From the NCBI GenBank assembly GCA_000827265.1, contig KN834804.1, positions 225,751-289,750 on the forward strand: a stretch of 64,000 nt of DNA. The letters are read 5' to 3'. The stretch is from Collybiopsis luxurians FD-317 M1. Lineage: Eukaryota > Basidiomycota > Agaricomycetes > Agaricales > Omphalotaceae. The position numbers and the translations under genes are program-made. Positions 33,947-46,652 of this stretch are shown one piece after another; the first letter of the stretch is position 1, and every line of letters starts with the position of its first letter. The notes under the pieces are model-generated. The model was not told where the DNA came from, did not search any database, and saw only the letters and a program-made list of their open reading frames with translations.

Positions 33947-36900
33947 TCAATGAGGATCTACCTGAGTCATACCAAGAAGCTTCACAAAGTATTCATGTTT
34001 AGGTTTCGGAAGTGCCTTGGTGAATATATCAGCAACGTTCTCGTCAGTGGCGCAGTATTGTACTGAAACTTCATTAGAAGTAATATGCTCACAGATAAAG
34101 TGATGCCGTATGTCAATGTGTTTGGAGCGGGCATGGAATTGAGAATTTTTGGTAAATTTAATGGCGGCCTGATTGTCAACATGTATGACAGTTGGGCCGC
34201 GCAGTGGTAATCCCAATTCAGTAAGCAGTTCCTGAATCCAAAGACATTCTCGGGTGGCATTACTGACAGCCATATATTCGGCTTCCATGGTTGAAAGTGC
34301 AATGGTGGGTTGTTTCTTGGAGTACCATGATACAGCAGCTCCTCTGAGCATGACTGCATAGCCGGAAATGGATTTTCGGTCAATTGGATTCATGCCCCAA
34401 TTAGCATCAGAGTAGATTTCGGCATCTGAATTGGAAGGGTGATATGTGATACCCAGATTTAGTGTACCCTTGAGATATCGAAGTACACGTTTGGCTGCAG
34501 TCCAGTGTGCTGGTGACAGATTGCTCATGAACTGAGAGAGTTCATGCACTGTATGCTTGAGATCAGGTCGCATTGCAATAGCAGCAAAGTTGAGTGATCC
34601 GACAGCAGCTGCATATTCATGGATTAGTTTGGGATCAGCTGGGGGCACATCATCAGGAGTTTTATCAAGTTTGACATTGGGATCAAGTGGCGTAGTGATG
34701 GGATGACATTCAGACATTCCAAATCTCTCAAGGATTTTCTTGAGATATTGAGTCTGAGTTAAGGTAATAGAGCCAATGGGTGGATTTTGAGTAACTTCCA
34801 TGCCTAGAATTAGTTTGACTGGCCCTAAATCCTGAGTATTGAACTTAGAGCTAAGTTCCAATTTGACTTTTGACATAAGAGCATCAGATGATGCTAGCAT
34901 TGTCATGTCATTGACATGTACAGCAACAATAACAATTCCTGATGTGTTGCATTGAATATAGACACATTGATCTGCAATAAGGCGCATGAATCCTAAGTTG
35001 AGAAACTCGGAATTGAGTTTCTTATTCCAGATAGCACCAGATTGTTTAAGTCCATAGAGCAGCTGGAGTAATTTACAAACTCTGTTAGTGCTGTCTTTGT
35101 ATCCAGGTGGTTGCTCCATGTAGATTGTTTCATTCAATTCACCATTAAGGTAGGCTCCGACTACATCCATAGTGTGAATGTCAAGTCCATGGTGGGCAGC
35201 AATGGCAATAAGTGTGCAGAAGGTTTCTAATCGGACAACTGGCACAAATGTATCAGTGAAATCAATTCCGGGAATCTGGGAAAATCCCTTGGCAACTAGA
35301 CAGCCTTTGTAGTGAGTAATGGCACCAGTGTGATCACATTTGATTTTGAAAGTCCATTTGCATTTTACTGGTTTTTGGCCAGGAGGAAATTCAATGAGTT
35401 TCCATGTGCCAGTGGACTTTAATTGATTAATCTCTTTATTCATCGCTTTGAGCCATTGAGACAAATCATGCCGAGAGATGGCATCATGATATGAATTCAG
35501 TTCATCAAAGTTGTCAGCAAGTAGAGAAAAATCAGATGAACTTGAAGTATTGGGATCTTGGCCAGGATTGACTGGAACCATCTGTTCCCAGCCTGCTGGC
35601 CTGTTTCTGGCTTGGGGGTTATTGAGTAGTCTATAATTAACTGGATCCTGAGATGTGATGCATATGGACCATTCTTGAGGTGGGAAGATGCGGGATTTTG
35701 ATGGCGCTGGTGGTGGATTAATTTGTGGGCTGAATTTACTCTTTTGGGGGGTTTCTGGTGTTTCCAGTAAAGCTGGATCTGTTTCTTCATCAGATTCTGA
35801 ACCCAAAATTTGCTCGCTACTCCCCCTTTCCCCCTCGAGCGATGGAGGGTTAGTACTTGCAGATGGCCCTTCAGTGGTTGAAGTTGAAGTTGGTACAGTA
35901 TAATCTGCTGTAAGATTAGTCTGTTTTTCAAAGACTACATTCTGGGAGGTTTGTATCTGGTGTGCCTGTGGATTCCAATATCTCCAGGCTTTGCTGTGAT
36001 CAGATAAGCCAACAAAAATGTGTTCTCAAGCTTTAGGATCAAGCTTTGAGTTCTGTCTGTCTTCTTGTAAAACCCAACATTTGATCCCAAATTCCTGCAG
36101 CATTGAAATATTAGGCTTTTTGCCTGTGAAAGCCTCTTCCAGTGTGATGAAATTTTTTAATGCTCATGTAGGGGAACAATTTCGGAGATAGCATGCATAT
36201 GCTATGGCTTCTGGCCAAAGAAAATGGGGAATATTGTGTTCCAGCATCATGGCTCGGGCATGTTCAACTAGTGTTCTATTGAGATGTTCTGCAACTCCAT
36301 TTTGGGAAGGTGAGTGGGCAGCGGTGATTTCATGTTTAATTCCACATGATTTAAGATAGTCAATGACCTTGTGATTGATGTATTCACTGCCGCCATTGAA
36401 CCGTATGGATTTTAAATCTTTACCAGTTTGATTTTTGATGTAAGCCTGATAGTTTTTCAGATGTGGCAGTACCTCCTTCTTCTTCATGAAATAGACCATT
36501 GAATGTCATTTAGCTCCATCTGTGAAGCTAACATAATATCTCTCTCCTTGGATTCCAGTTGTGCGCGCCGGTCCCCAGACATCAGTAAATGTCATTTTGC
36601 CGATTTCATTATATTCAGTTTCTGATTTCTGCGGGAACAGGTTGGCATGAGATTTAGCTTGAATGCAAGGAATACATTGTGGGGATGGATCACTGGAATC
36701 AATTTCCATTCCGGTGACCATATTCTTTTCTTTCATCATCCAAATAGAACCCATATAGATATGTCCCATAATTTTGTGCCAATCATGCTAAGTACAATTT
36801 GAAGATGAATGGGCGGCATAGGAATGTGTGGGCATAAAGGTGGAGACATTGAGGGAGTACAGACCATTGGTTTTGGTGCCAGAAATGATTACTTTATTTG

Positions 36901-38131
36901 GTTGGTTTGGTGCTGTGATTTCAAGACCTTTCTGGTGAAATTTAATTCCACAATTTGTGTCAGCAATTTTGCTGATAGATAGAAGATTGAATGGTGTTGA
37001 AGGGCAATGGATGGCATCTCGAAGAAGTATAGTGTGGGTTTGATTACCTACTCTGGTTTGAAGCTGGACATTTCCCTTTCCAATGCCAGAGGCAGAGCTG
37101 CCTACACCATGAATAGGGTGATTCTGTATTTCCATATAAATAAGGAATGCAGATTGATCTCTGACTAGGTGTGAAGTAGTGCCGGAATCGGCAATCCAAT
37201 TGGAGATAGATGTACTGGCAGGTAGTGAAATATCTTTGGCAATAAATGCATAGTCTGGCTCTGGGTATGCAGTGTGTGAGTGGTGCTGGAAGTTCCTTCC
37301 ACCATTGTTACCATTTTGGTGATATCCCGACTTTCCACCATGCTGGAAATCTTTCTTTTGGGTGCAACACTCCCTCTGTATATGCCCAATTTGTCCACAA
37401 TAATGACAGGTGACTTTTGCATTGAATTTGGATTTATTGTGGCTATGTGGAGATGATGATCCAAAATGGTTTTTACCATTTTGTGCCCGAAGGGCAATTT
37501 CGGGGGATGAATTCTTGGATTGTCTCCAGTTGTCCTCTTCTAGAATTTTCAAGATAAGCTTAGAAGAGTCTGGATCAATGGCATCGGCAATTGTTGATTT
37601 GTCAATAGAGGATGCAAATTGGTCCCAAGAATTAGGGAGAGATGTGAGGAGAGTGGTGGAGAATTCTGATGCAGAAAGTGGCTGTCCTTGTTTGGCAAGC
37701 TGTTGCTCATGAAGGGTGCAGATATGCTCTTCAATGTCAGCTCCTTCTGCACAATGAGTGTGAAAAAGCTTTCTGCGGGTTCCAATGATACTGATGGTAC
37801 TGGCAGATTCATACATAGTCTTCAGTGTGTTCCATGCTTCCTTTGATAATTTTGCACCTGCAATGTAGACAAGGACACTGTCATCTACATGCAACCTAAT
37901 TGTGGATAGGGCTTTCCTATCTTTCTCATTCCAGGTGTTGACCTCAGATTGATTGGATCTATCTGAGGTAGGAGTTGGCACAGTGGACTTGATGTATTTA
38001 ATCAAGCCGAGATCTGTCAAGATGTCTGTCATCTTGATTTGCCAAACATTATAATTGGCTGCGCCATGAAGAGGGTCAATCCGGTAAGTGTTTGTTGACT
38101 CTGTAGCCATGATGGAATATATTGGGTGCAA
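33947..38131 (-). pseudogene. Copia-2 gag-pol, four internal stops, mutated RT site
   Basis: A single frame from ATG 38131, interrupted by TAG 36788-36790 and TGA at 36506-36508, 36164-36166 and 36026-36028. The order is gag (YRIDPLHGAANYNVWQIKM), a CCHC knuckle (CHYCGQIGHIQREC), protease (IADSGTTSHL), integrase zinc domain (HDWHKIMGH...CIPC), integrase core, RT and RNase H. The RT active-site box reads HVND (VAVHVNDMTML) instead of YVDD, so one catalytic Asp is Asn. RNase H and the C-terminal ADIFTKALPKPKHEYF are kept. The element cannot be autonomous. Confidence 0.92.
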
Positions 38132-38212
38132 GTGGGAAGGTGATACAGTTTAGATGTAAGAGCTAGGCAATGATTTGGGCAGTAGTGATGGTGAGCAGAT
38201 TCAGTAGGGGCC

Positions 38213-38225
38213 GGGGCCCATAACC
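38213..38225 (-). other. Copia-2 primer-binding site (half tRNA-iMet type)
   Basis: The minus strand reads GGTTATGGGCCCC next to the 5' LTR. Its first 12 bases are an exact complement of the initiator tRNA-Met anticodon arm GGGCCCATAACC. Same target as Copia-1. Confidence 0.8.
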
Positions 38226-38480
38226 TATTGTGAGGATAGGTTAGACAAGAGAGTAATAGTAAAAGAACCTGTTATTATTTGGGTGAGCTTGGGTTGAGCT
38301 TTTATACCCTACTACAAACATTCTAGATACTTCTACAAGTTACTTACAGTTTCTGTAAAGTACAATGTATCAGTAATCGGATGAGTAAGAAATGAGTCGA
38401 GTATCAGAAGTGTAAGTGTCCGATGATTAGATCCGAAGTTGTATACTAAATAAGGTAAGTCAAAGCATAATATTATAACA
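38226..38480 (-). repeat. Copia-2 5' LTR (255 bp)
   Basis: Promoter-side LTR, followed by the second TTATC (38481-38485). Confidence 0.93.
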
Positions 38481-38485
38481 TTATC

Positions 38486-38939
38486 TCCAGTGTATGTATG
38501 ATGGATAACTCTGGCTCTATTATAAAAGTAAGTTCTCAGCAATAGTGTAAAAGAGTGAACACTGTATTATGTACCTGTTATAAAAGTAAGTTCTAGGTAC
38601 ATGATCAGTACTATAAATAAAGGAAATGATCTATAGAAGTGTCACCTCGGCGACAGTGTAATAAACTACAAGTCATGAGAATCTGGTGAGCTTCTTCCAG
38701 AAGAGGCTGACTAAGCTCCTGGTATCCCATGCCAGTTCGAGATATCTCTGGCTGACTAAGCCATGAATGTACAACTAAGTTAAGTGACTTTGGCTTGCAA
38801 CAGGCTCCAATGATGAGGATGTTTCCACTAGTCTTTCCAGAGTACCTACAATAGACTGTTCTGACCCTGGAGATGAGTTCCTGAGTGTTTGCTCTGCACC
38901 TTCATCTTGTTGAAGATCCAGTGGGGTAATGACAGTTCA
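38486..38939. other. Repeat-derived spacer after Copia-2
   Basis: It contains two copies of ATAAAAGTAAGTTCT (about 38521 and 38581) and a segment near 38810-38940. The latter resembles both the exon-4 acidic segment of the 31184 family and a piece at 48030-48080 (CTTGTTAAAGATC...GTGGGG). No intact gene. Confidence 0.45.
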
Positions 38940-39800
38940 AGTAGGCACGGAAGAAAGTCACAATGTTGCATATGGACTCCAGCATGGCCTATGTGTTTCC
39001 TTGCTCGCTGAACATCACAGTGTCCATTGTTGTGTATTATGCAAATTGGCCATTCACTCATGTATCCCTGGACCCTATCTTCCTGCCTTCTGTTGCTGTC
39101 GCTATATTTGTTATCTTGATAATTTAACTAAAGCCTGTGTAGGTCTAATACATTTCCTAATTTTTTTTTTTCGGCTGAATTATTGTGGATCCTAAATGTA
39201 TCTCTATTCTTGATCTATAAGGGGACTCGAAAATGTAGTTGTAGAGAGAACTCTATAATCCTTATGTCAAACTGAGGGCCGCAAGAGTACATTGTAACTA
39301 TTCACATGTTGTTTATCATGACAATACAGGCAACATGTAACCGAGAGTTTGAATTGCTCCTCTAGTGACAGCTGTCCCTTTGTTCTTTTCTCAACCTTTG
39401 TTGTCCTCAAGATGCATAATGTGCCTCAGGTGTCTTGTGTCATGTTACTCCAGGTAGTTATTATGCTACGGAATACAAGCGACATAACCATCTTGACACT
39501 TGCAATGTCAACAACATTTCAAAAATCCATGAAATGGATGGGGCACCAAAGACTTTTATCCCATCCTGATAGGAAACTCAGTCTCAATCTTTGTCTCCAC
39601 TACTCTTATTAATGACTTGTGAATCCCTGCTTGTTGCTACAGCCATCATTCATTTTATGTCCAAGTCCATGATAATCCTACCTCAAAGGATCACTGCCAA
39701 GGACCAGACCAATGGTCGGGGAACATAATCAATACTTGTGGGCCTTTGTAAGGTTGTCAACGTTGCTAAGAGAGCTTTAACTGGAGATAATTTGGCAAGG
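38940..39800. repeat. Degenerate repeat unit, copy 2, with paralogue relic
   Basis: Homologous to 32345-33300. The end (about 39600-39760) is a badly decayed relic of the 31184 gene family (ESLLVATAI...ITAKDQ). No open frame of note. Confidence 0.6.
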
Positions 39801-39867
39801 TTGTTGGAGGTGTACCCAGCTGTATGTTGTATTTCTCAGTTTGTCATTAGTAATACAATCCAGCACA

Positions 39868-40069
39868 TGTAGTTCTGAGTTGGATTACTCACATACTGCT
39901 GACAGTATTACTCAGATAGTAATAGTAGAAGTATGTAGAAGTTTCTAGATACTATGTTATGTAGTATATAAAACCTACCTTGAGGCCAGTACCATAGAAC
40001 AGAACAATTAATTATATCCAATACTCGAGTCTCACAACTCTTATCAAACCACTGCGCCATATTTCTACA
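39868..40069. repeat. Possible solo LTR
   Basis: A 202-bp stretch bounded by TGTAG and CTACA (5-bp inverted ends), with TATATAAAACC near 39967. That is the look of a copia-type LTR with its TATA box. No 5-bp flanking duplication is seen (GCACA versus ATACT) and no second copy exists in the window, so this is tentative. Confidence 0.3.
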
Positions 40070-40980
40070 ATACTGTATATATCAATTAAACCACCATATG
40101 CCTAAAAGACCTACTCAAGCATGCCCTTAAATGGATTCTTTGGTTTGTGGTAAGTGCTTTCACTACCTGCTTGCAGCAGTCAAACTTTGAGAGAAGGTAA
40201 AATATGACCTCAGACCTGGGATCCATGGTTGACAGGTCTTTTGGCTCTGATATCAGAATCCAATCTTAGTGTCCCTTGGGTGGAAATCATATCAAAGTGG
40301 TGCTGTTGATGCTCTGCTTCTGCACATCTAATTCCGCCACCATTTGTCCTTGAGGTTTACACAATAGATATAACAGAAATCATTTTTCACCTGCATCCAA
40401 GTCAATGCCATGTGTCTGCTCTCCTAATAATATAGCGACAACTTTCTGCCTTCTTCCCTCTTCCTATTCCCCTCCTCCCTCTGCCTTATAACAGCTTCTC
40501 AGCTTCAAAACTGTAGTTTTGGGACTTGCAATGACCATAGTCAATGCTGTTAGACAAAGTGAAAACTCAGTTGGTCAAGGAAACAACTATATTGGACTAT
40601 CTACCTGTTAGACAAAGTGAATACTAGGTAGATTGTAAGTAAACTATAGAAATGCAAGAATAGATAGTACTACTCACCTCAGTTGGTAAAGCAAACAACT
40701 GAGGTGTTGCAAGTGTGTATGCTGAATATAAGTAAGGTTGTAACCATGTGTCATCAAGGAAGCAAAAATGAAACATAGAGACAGGAGTAAAGTAAGTAAG
40801 AAGGAATAAAGTAAGTACAATGAATAGAAAAGGAAATGGCAAAGCAGGGCATACTAACCTGCTATGGACCATGTCTTCCAACAAACACTGACATTGCGGA
40901 GACAACCAGGCCTATTGTGGAATCCATAGAGGCCGTCTACAGTGCGAGATATGTTGTTCAAGTGGCCTCAAAGTGACAAA
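40070..40980. other. Intergenic region, no supported gene
   Basis: About 900 bp downstream of the ABC transporter. Contains GTTAGACAAAGTGAA twice (about 40550 and 40607) and no convincing coding sequence. Confidence 0.45.
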
Positions 40981-43900
40981 TTAGTTTTCCTTCTTCATGT
41001 TCTTTGGAACTCTTCCCAGCCAGTAAAAGCCAAGAGCAGCAAACTGGAGGCATTAACATATTGTCAAGAAACATATCACTTAGTGAAAGGGAGTGAGCAC
41101 ATACCACATTGAACAAAATGTAGGCCCACATCAAGCCAAAGTTCCTCCAACGATTAGAGTAGAAGCTGTCAACTCCTGCAAGGAAGGCATTCGTGTTCGT
41201 GATGGAGCAAAACTCGCACTGGGAAGTAGCGTTTGGGTTTGAAATTAAACCTCCCGCAAAGGATATGTAGGCCTGGAGGTATTCCCCGCACGTCTGTCCT
41301 GTTGGTGGATCAAACAGAGAGACTTCGACAGAGGAGCAAAAGGCTGGAGCGTTGGCGAGGCTGACGGAAAGCATCGCGTCTACCAGATATGTGAAAGGCG
41401 ACACTCGATACATGAATATCCAGAAGCCGGGAAGATTTGAAGGTGATACGAGAACACTATAGGAGTCAAGCGAACACAAGTCGGAGTCACATCAAAGTAC
41501 AGAAACTACGAGTACTTACCCGCAGAAGAGGAGGCATAAGCAGAATAATAACTGAGCAATGGTGCCACCATTTTCAGCTACTTCGACTGCAGCAATGACC
41601 ATGTGGGTGAAGGTTGACGTGAACATCAAGAAGGACCACAGAAGTAAGAATAAGAGGCCTCCACGTTCGGTGACTGCGTCCGTTGGTACCGCATTCCGAT
41701 AGAGTCCAATAGGATAATACCAACAGAAGAAGATCAGAACAGACATGAGCGTGTTCCAAGGCAGTTCAGCGCAGATATTTGCCAACATAAAAGCGAGCCA
41801 TGAGTAGACTTTTGATGGGCGCTCGCGAACTTCATAAAGAGAACGCTGAGTGACAAAGTGCGGCATGATCTGGTAGACTAAATTTCCGAAGATCGTCATG
41901 AGCATGAACACGGAGAACCTTTGATTCTGGAGTCCCTGAAGCGTGTTGTCTGCCCTGTAAAACGTGAATCCAATGAATAATGCCTGTTCGATAAAAGTTA
42001 GAGGAGAAAGATACAGTTCGTAGGGAGCAGAGACACACAGTGGTGATGGAGAGGAATGTCTTTGACCAAATATAGCTGGGCGTACGATAAAGCTGCTGGA
42101 AGACACGGTACAAGCATAACCTAAATTGATGCGAGAACGGTGCAGCAAATTCGCTATAATCACTTGAACGACGTTTTTCTTCGGCAGTCGGTTGAGGCCG
42201 GATCTGGGCAAGCTCGCGCTTCCTCACAAGCTCCTTCTTCATGGCAATATACTCGTCACTCTGTCGCCACGCTTCTGCGTAGTCTCGTTCAGCGACGGCA
42301 CCAGGGGCAGCTCCAATGACTTGAAGCATCCATTCGGCTGGGTTGGCATCGGGAGGACAAGGGCTAGCACCTTGACGCTCAAAATAGGATGTCAACGTCT
42401 TTGAGTTTTCTCCGATGTCTCCAAAGTAGACTGTACGACCACCGCTCGCCAAGAACAGGAGACGATCGAAACCTTGGAACAGAAGCGAACTTGGCTGGTG
42501 AAATTGAGATCTCTCAAGCAGTACATTGGATATAGCAGGCACACCTGGTGTATAGTACACAAAATCGCCTGACCATTATTTGCCAGATCGCGCAGGAGGG
42601 TACAGATAGACCAAGCAGTTTGACTGTCCAAACCGGAGGTCGGCTCGTCAAGGAACAAAAGAAGCTTTGGTTTGGCGGCTAGCTCAACACCAATGGTCAG
42701 TCGTTTGCGCTGTTCGACGTTAAGACCTTAAAAAGTAAAATGTATATAGAGAACCACATGAATTTGCTGCACGTTTACACACCTTCTCCAGGGACACCAA
42801 CAACGGCGTCAGCATACTTCTCCATACCCAACAAACGAATGATCTCGGAGCAATATACAACCTTCTCCTCATCCGGAACGTCTCGAGGCTGTCGGAGGCG
42901 GGCGCTAAATATCAGCGCCTCGCGGACCGTTGATGTTTGAAGATGCAGATCCTGCTGCTGTACGTATCCAGTTTTTCGTTGGAAAGACTCATCTCTTTGA
43001 TGACCATCAACAAACATGCTTCCAGTTACGACGCCCATGGTAACACGGCTAGCGAGTACATCCAGTAGCGTAGTCTTTCCGGCACCCGAAGCACCCTAAA
43101 CACGAAGAAAGATTAGCTATGAATCATGCCAATTGGAGATCCAGACTCACCATTAACGCAGTCAAAGTCCCGGGCTCAACCCATCCGTCGACGTTATCCA
43201 AAAGTCTACGAGGCGCACCCTTGATTTTAATATCATAACACACATCTTCCCAATGGAAAATCGAAGTCTGTTTCTGGAGTCCAGCAACGTCCTCGACACC
43301 TTTTGGCTTTTCCTCGATGCGATCTTTCACAGGACGAGCTGATTCTTCATCGTTAGTCTTGTTCAAGTTCGTCCCTTCGGGGACATGTCCTCGACGGAAT
43401 ACCAAGACTTCGCCTTTGCTCTTCGCGGCTGTAATATACTCGGTGGCTATCAGACAGGTTGACAGAAAGAATACCGTAGAGCCCCATATGATGCCGAGAT
43501 TCCTGTTCGAGTAGTGGATTTAGCGAGTCGATTTAAGATCTATATCAGGATCGCGTACCTCCACAAATGTGACTTGAAGTAATGAAAAGTAACAGCTAGG
43601 TACGCTGTTCCCTCCACAATGCTGGACCCCGCCTGAGCCCCAGTTGTAGCACAGATATGCTCGGTCCCTGTAACGTTCGTATAACCGGGTCCTCTAGGAA
43701 TGAACGAAACACAAGGGAACTCCCGTGCGTTGAACTCGTTGACCATTAGACTCTCGAAGGCGTATGCAATAGGGTTAATATAATTGATCCATCTGAACCA
43801 CGGATGCATATCTGCAATAGGTATTGTGAATCCGGTGTAAATCATCAGGGCAAGCATGATGATAGCCGCAGGGGCCATGGCTTGAGCTATCGTCCGGGAT

Positions 43901-46165
43901 GAAGCGCCGATAGTTCGGAAGATCATGGACATTGTGAGGGTGCAGGAGAAAGAAAAAAGTAGGAAAATGAAGAAATGGGCCGGAGTTCGTCGCAAGTTGG
44001 TCATGAAATAGAGCGTTACATTGAATGTGATGCTGGTGATTGAATAAAAAATTGGTCATTGATATCCAAGAAAACAAACAGGAGTTGAACTTACGCAGTT
44101 ATGATTTTTGCGGGCAGGTCACAGATCATCGCAGAAACCGCCTCAGAAAAAGGATGATAGAATGCCATCCGGGAGTGTTTTTCGACGATGGGTCGTTGCT
44201 CATAAAGCGTTAGGATCTAGGAATGTGGCGCGGTTAATAGCATGCGGTGAAGAAAAGGGAGGAATCCAACCTCCAAAACACTACTCAAAGCATTCATCAA
44301 GGTCGCCCAGAACAGCAAAGCTCCTCGAGAGTAGAAGCTGCCAGTATTACTCGGCAGATTGTAGAAGATACTCGAAATGATCAAAGAGAAAAAGAAATTC
44401 CCCAGAACGGTCGTGAAAAAGAGCGACATATCTCCTTGAAGGCGTTGGAAACCTCGGGATAAGCATAGTTTGATTTGCATGGGGACCGAAATGGTGTAAG
44501 GAGATTTTGAACCGCTGGTAATTGACGTTAGATCTCGAGAGTAAACCGAAAAACAAAATGCACTCACAGCCCTTTAGCCTGAACACTCTTCCTCGAGGTT
44601 CTAAACTTGTCCAACTGCGTTCCGCCGATAGGAAATTCTTGATTAAATTGTTCGATTTCCTGGAGTAGTCTCTTTCGATCGGAACTCTCTTTCCACACGC
44701 GAGCAAATTCGTCGGAGGTTCGTGGAACCCGAGACTCATAACCTGGCCGAGCTCTGCGCTCAGCAGGATTGGTAAGGGACTAGAGGGACATGATTCCTTC
44801 AACACTGCCTGGTCCAGAGAAGCAAACTTCGTACCGTAAGGAAATCCGCGGTCGATTGTCGGTCTGGACAATGGAAACCCATATCCACGAAAAACTTTTT
44901 CGCATCCTCGGTAGGTCCAAAGTAGATTTGTCGGCCTTCATAGAGAACCGTGACCTTGTCAAACATCTACCAAAATTTGAAATTAAAAAGGGACGTTGAA
45001 TAGAGGGATTACATACGTCGTAAATGCTCTGTGACGCCTGATAAACAGCTATAATAGCAGTAGAGCCCATATACTTAGCTGAAATGTTGACATTCTTAAT
45101 GAATTCCAAGGCTGTAGCACTATCCAGTCCACGCGTACTGTTATCCCAACACTGTAGTGGAGAGCCTGCAAGAACCACCTCGGCCAAGCTGACCCGCTTT
45201 CTTTCCCCGCCACTGACGCCGCGTATGAAGTCGTTCCCGACCTTGGTGTTGACTGTATGTGAAAGACCGAATATGGCCATCACTACATCCTTCATGTGCT
45301 CCGCCCACTGCTCACGAGTAACTCCAGGTAAACGGGTACGAGGGGTACGAGCTCGCGCAGCAAAAGAGAGTGTTTGACCGACAGTGAGGTTTGGGAAATG
45401 AACTTCGGTCTCGGCATTGTACACCACTTCGCCACGAAAGTCCTTGTGCATCGTTTCCCATGGTATACCTAGGGTGTTTCCGTCAGACAATGAAACGAGG
45501 ATCACAATGAGATGCAGCGCAAACCTTGGTAATTAATTTTAACATCATCGCCAATGTACAACCCGTGAGTCTCGCCAGAAAGCGTTTTGAGCAATGTAGT
45601 GCAACCACTAGACGCGTGTTATAGATCCTAGCAACGCGACTTGATCAACATGCCCTTACCTGCCAGGAGGTCCCAGAACTACGAGCATCTCCCCTTGCTT
45701 CACTAGTCCTTCAAAGTCTCTCAGAATGCCCACACGCCTCCCTTTCTTGCCAAATAACCCCGCAATCATGCTCGGAATATCGAGAAGGATGTTACCGACT
45801 GTCTTCTGATGATCCGCTGCTGAACCGTACCCATAAACATTCAGGTTTGTAAAGACAATGCCGGCAGTTCGTGTAGGATATCGTTCTGGATCGCGAGAAG
45901 TAATGGCAAGAACAGAACGAATCCATTTGGTATAGTCGAATCTCCCGGAAAGAGGATTCAATGAATCGTGTTCGGTTCCGATGAAAGGGTTTTGACCATC
46001 GATTGTGCCAGTCTCTTGTGCCTTTCCAGACCCAATGCTCATCTTGGTGACTGTCCGTGCTAATTGGGTGACATGTTCAACCTGGGAGCCTTCGAGAGTA
46101 ACGGCGTCGGCTTGGGAGTTAGAAGAAGCGTCCGAATGGCCTAAGGGCCATTTTCCATCTGTCAT
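40981..46165 (-). CDS. PDR/CDR-type full-size ABC transporter (ABC-G)
   Basis: A plasma-membrane drug/metabolite exporter with the (NBD-TMD)x2 layout of fungal pleiotropic drug resistance pumps. From ATG 46165: a polar N-terminus, then NBD1 with Walker A GPPGSGCTTLL (split by an intron near 45643), signature [13 protein letters not shown] and the PDR-specific Walker [14 protein letters not shown]1 follows (for example [37 protein letters not shown]). NBD2 has Walker [13 protein letters not shown], degenerate signature [12 protein letters not shown] and Walker [16 protein letters not shown]2 ends with [15 protein letters not shown] and TAA at 40981-40983. The asymmetric ATP sites are normal for the family. 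More than ten introns; all pieces fit without a stop. Exon limits were not all worked out. It could export terpenoids made nearby, but substrates cannot be read from sequence. Confidence 0.93.
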
Positions 46166-46335
46166 GGTGGTGGAAAGGGAGAGTGAAGAGGATTGCCTGT
46201 GTATCTCGCGTTATCAACAAAATATAGATCAAAGACCCTGCTGACACGGAAGAAATGACCCGCGGATCTAATTAAGACGATACAAGCGGGGGATGAGGAA
46301 GTAAGAGTGGGATGACTCTAGTATCGTTCATATTT

Positions 46336-46652
46336 TCGGTTCCTATTTGGGTTGGTGCAGTATGGTGTCGTGAGTTGTCAGCTATGTTCGTTTATCCTTC
46401 TTGCGAAGGTTCTAAATGTCGGTTACCTTCGGTTCAAAAACAAAACTTACCTCGAAAATGCAAAGAAGGTGCTAACGTTTAGAGCTACTGAGTTACCAAA
46501 TCTGTTCTGACGTAGCCCGATTATTCATTCAGTCATGGAATGGAGTGAGTGATAGCTGTTTGCTCTCTAACAATTGCTACTTTCGGTTGCTTCTAGTCGA
46601 GGGTTCTGGCATGCGTAATGCTCAAGGATTGTACTACGATGGTCTCGTATTC
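46336..46652 (+). repeat. Long inverted repeat, left arm
   Basis: About 320 bp that reappears in reverse complement at 47159-47480 with roughly 90% identity by eye (for example TATTTGGGTTGGTGCAGTAT and GGTTCTGGCATGCGTAATGC). It lies 170 bp upstream of the ABC transporter start. Non-coding. Confidence 0.9.

Larger units (their letters stand above)
33685..38480 (-). mobile_element. Copia-2, Ty1/copia LTR retrotransposon
   Basis: A 4.8-kb element on the minus strand, family distinct from Copia-1. It has 255-bp LTRs (33685-33939, 38226-38480), a TTATC target duplication, a primer-binding site at 38213-38225 and a purine tract at 33940-33950. On its coding strand the LTR starts TGTTATAA and ends CACAATA, so it ends in TA instead of CA. 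The LTRs differ at 9 of 255 positions, all transitions. It is older than Copia-1 by this measure. Confidence 0.93.

Noticed and set aside
39868..40069. Confident solo LTR
   Set aside because: Inverted ends and a TATA box are present, but no target duplication and no second copy in the window. Kept only as a tentative feature.
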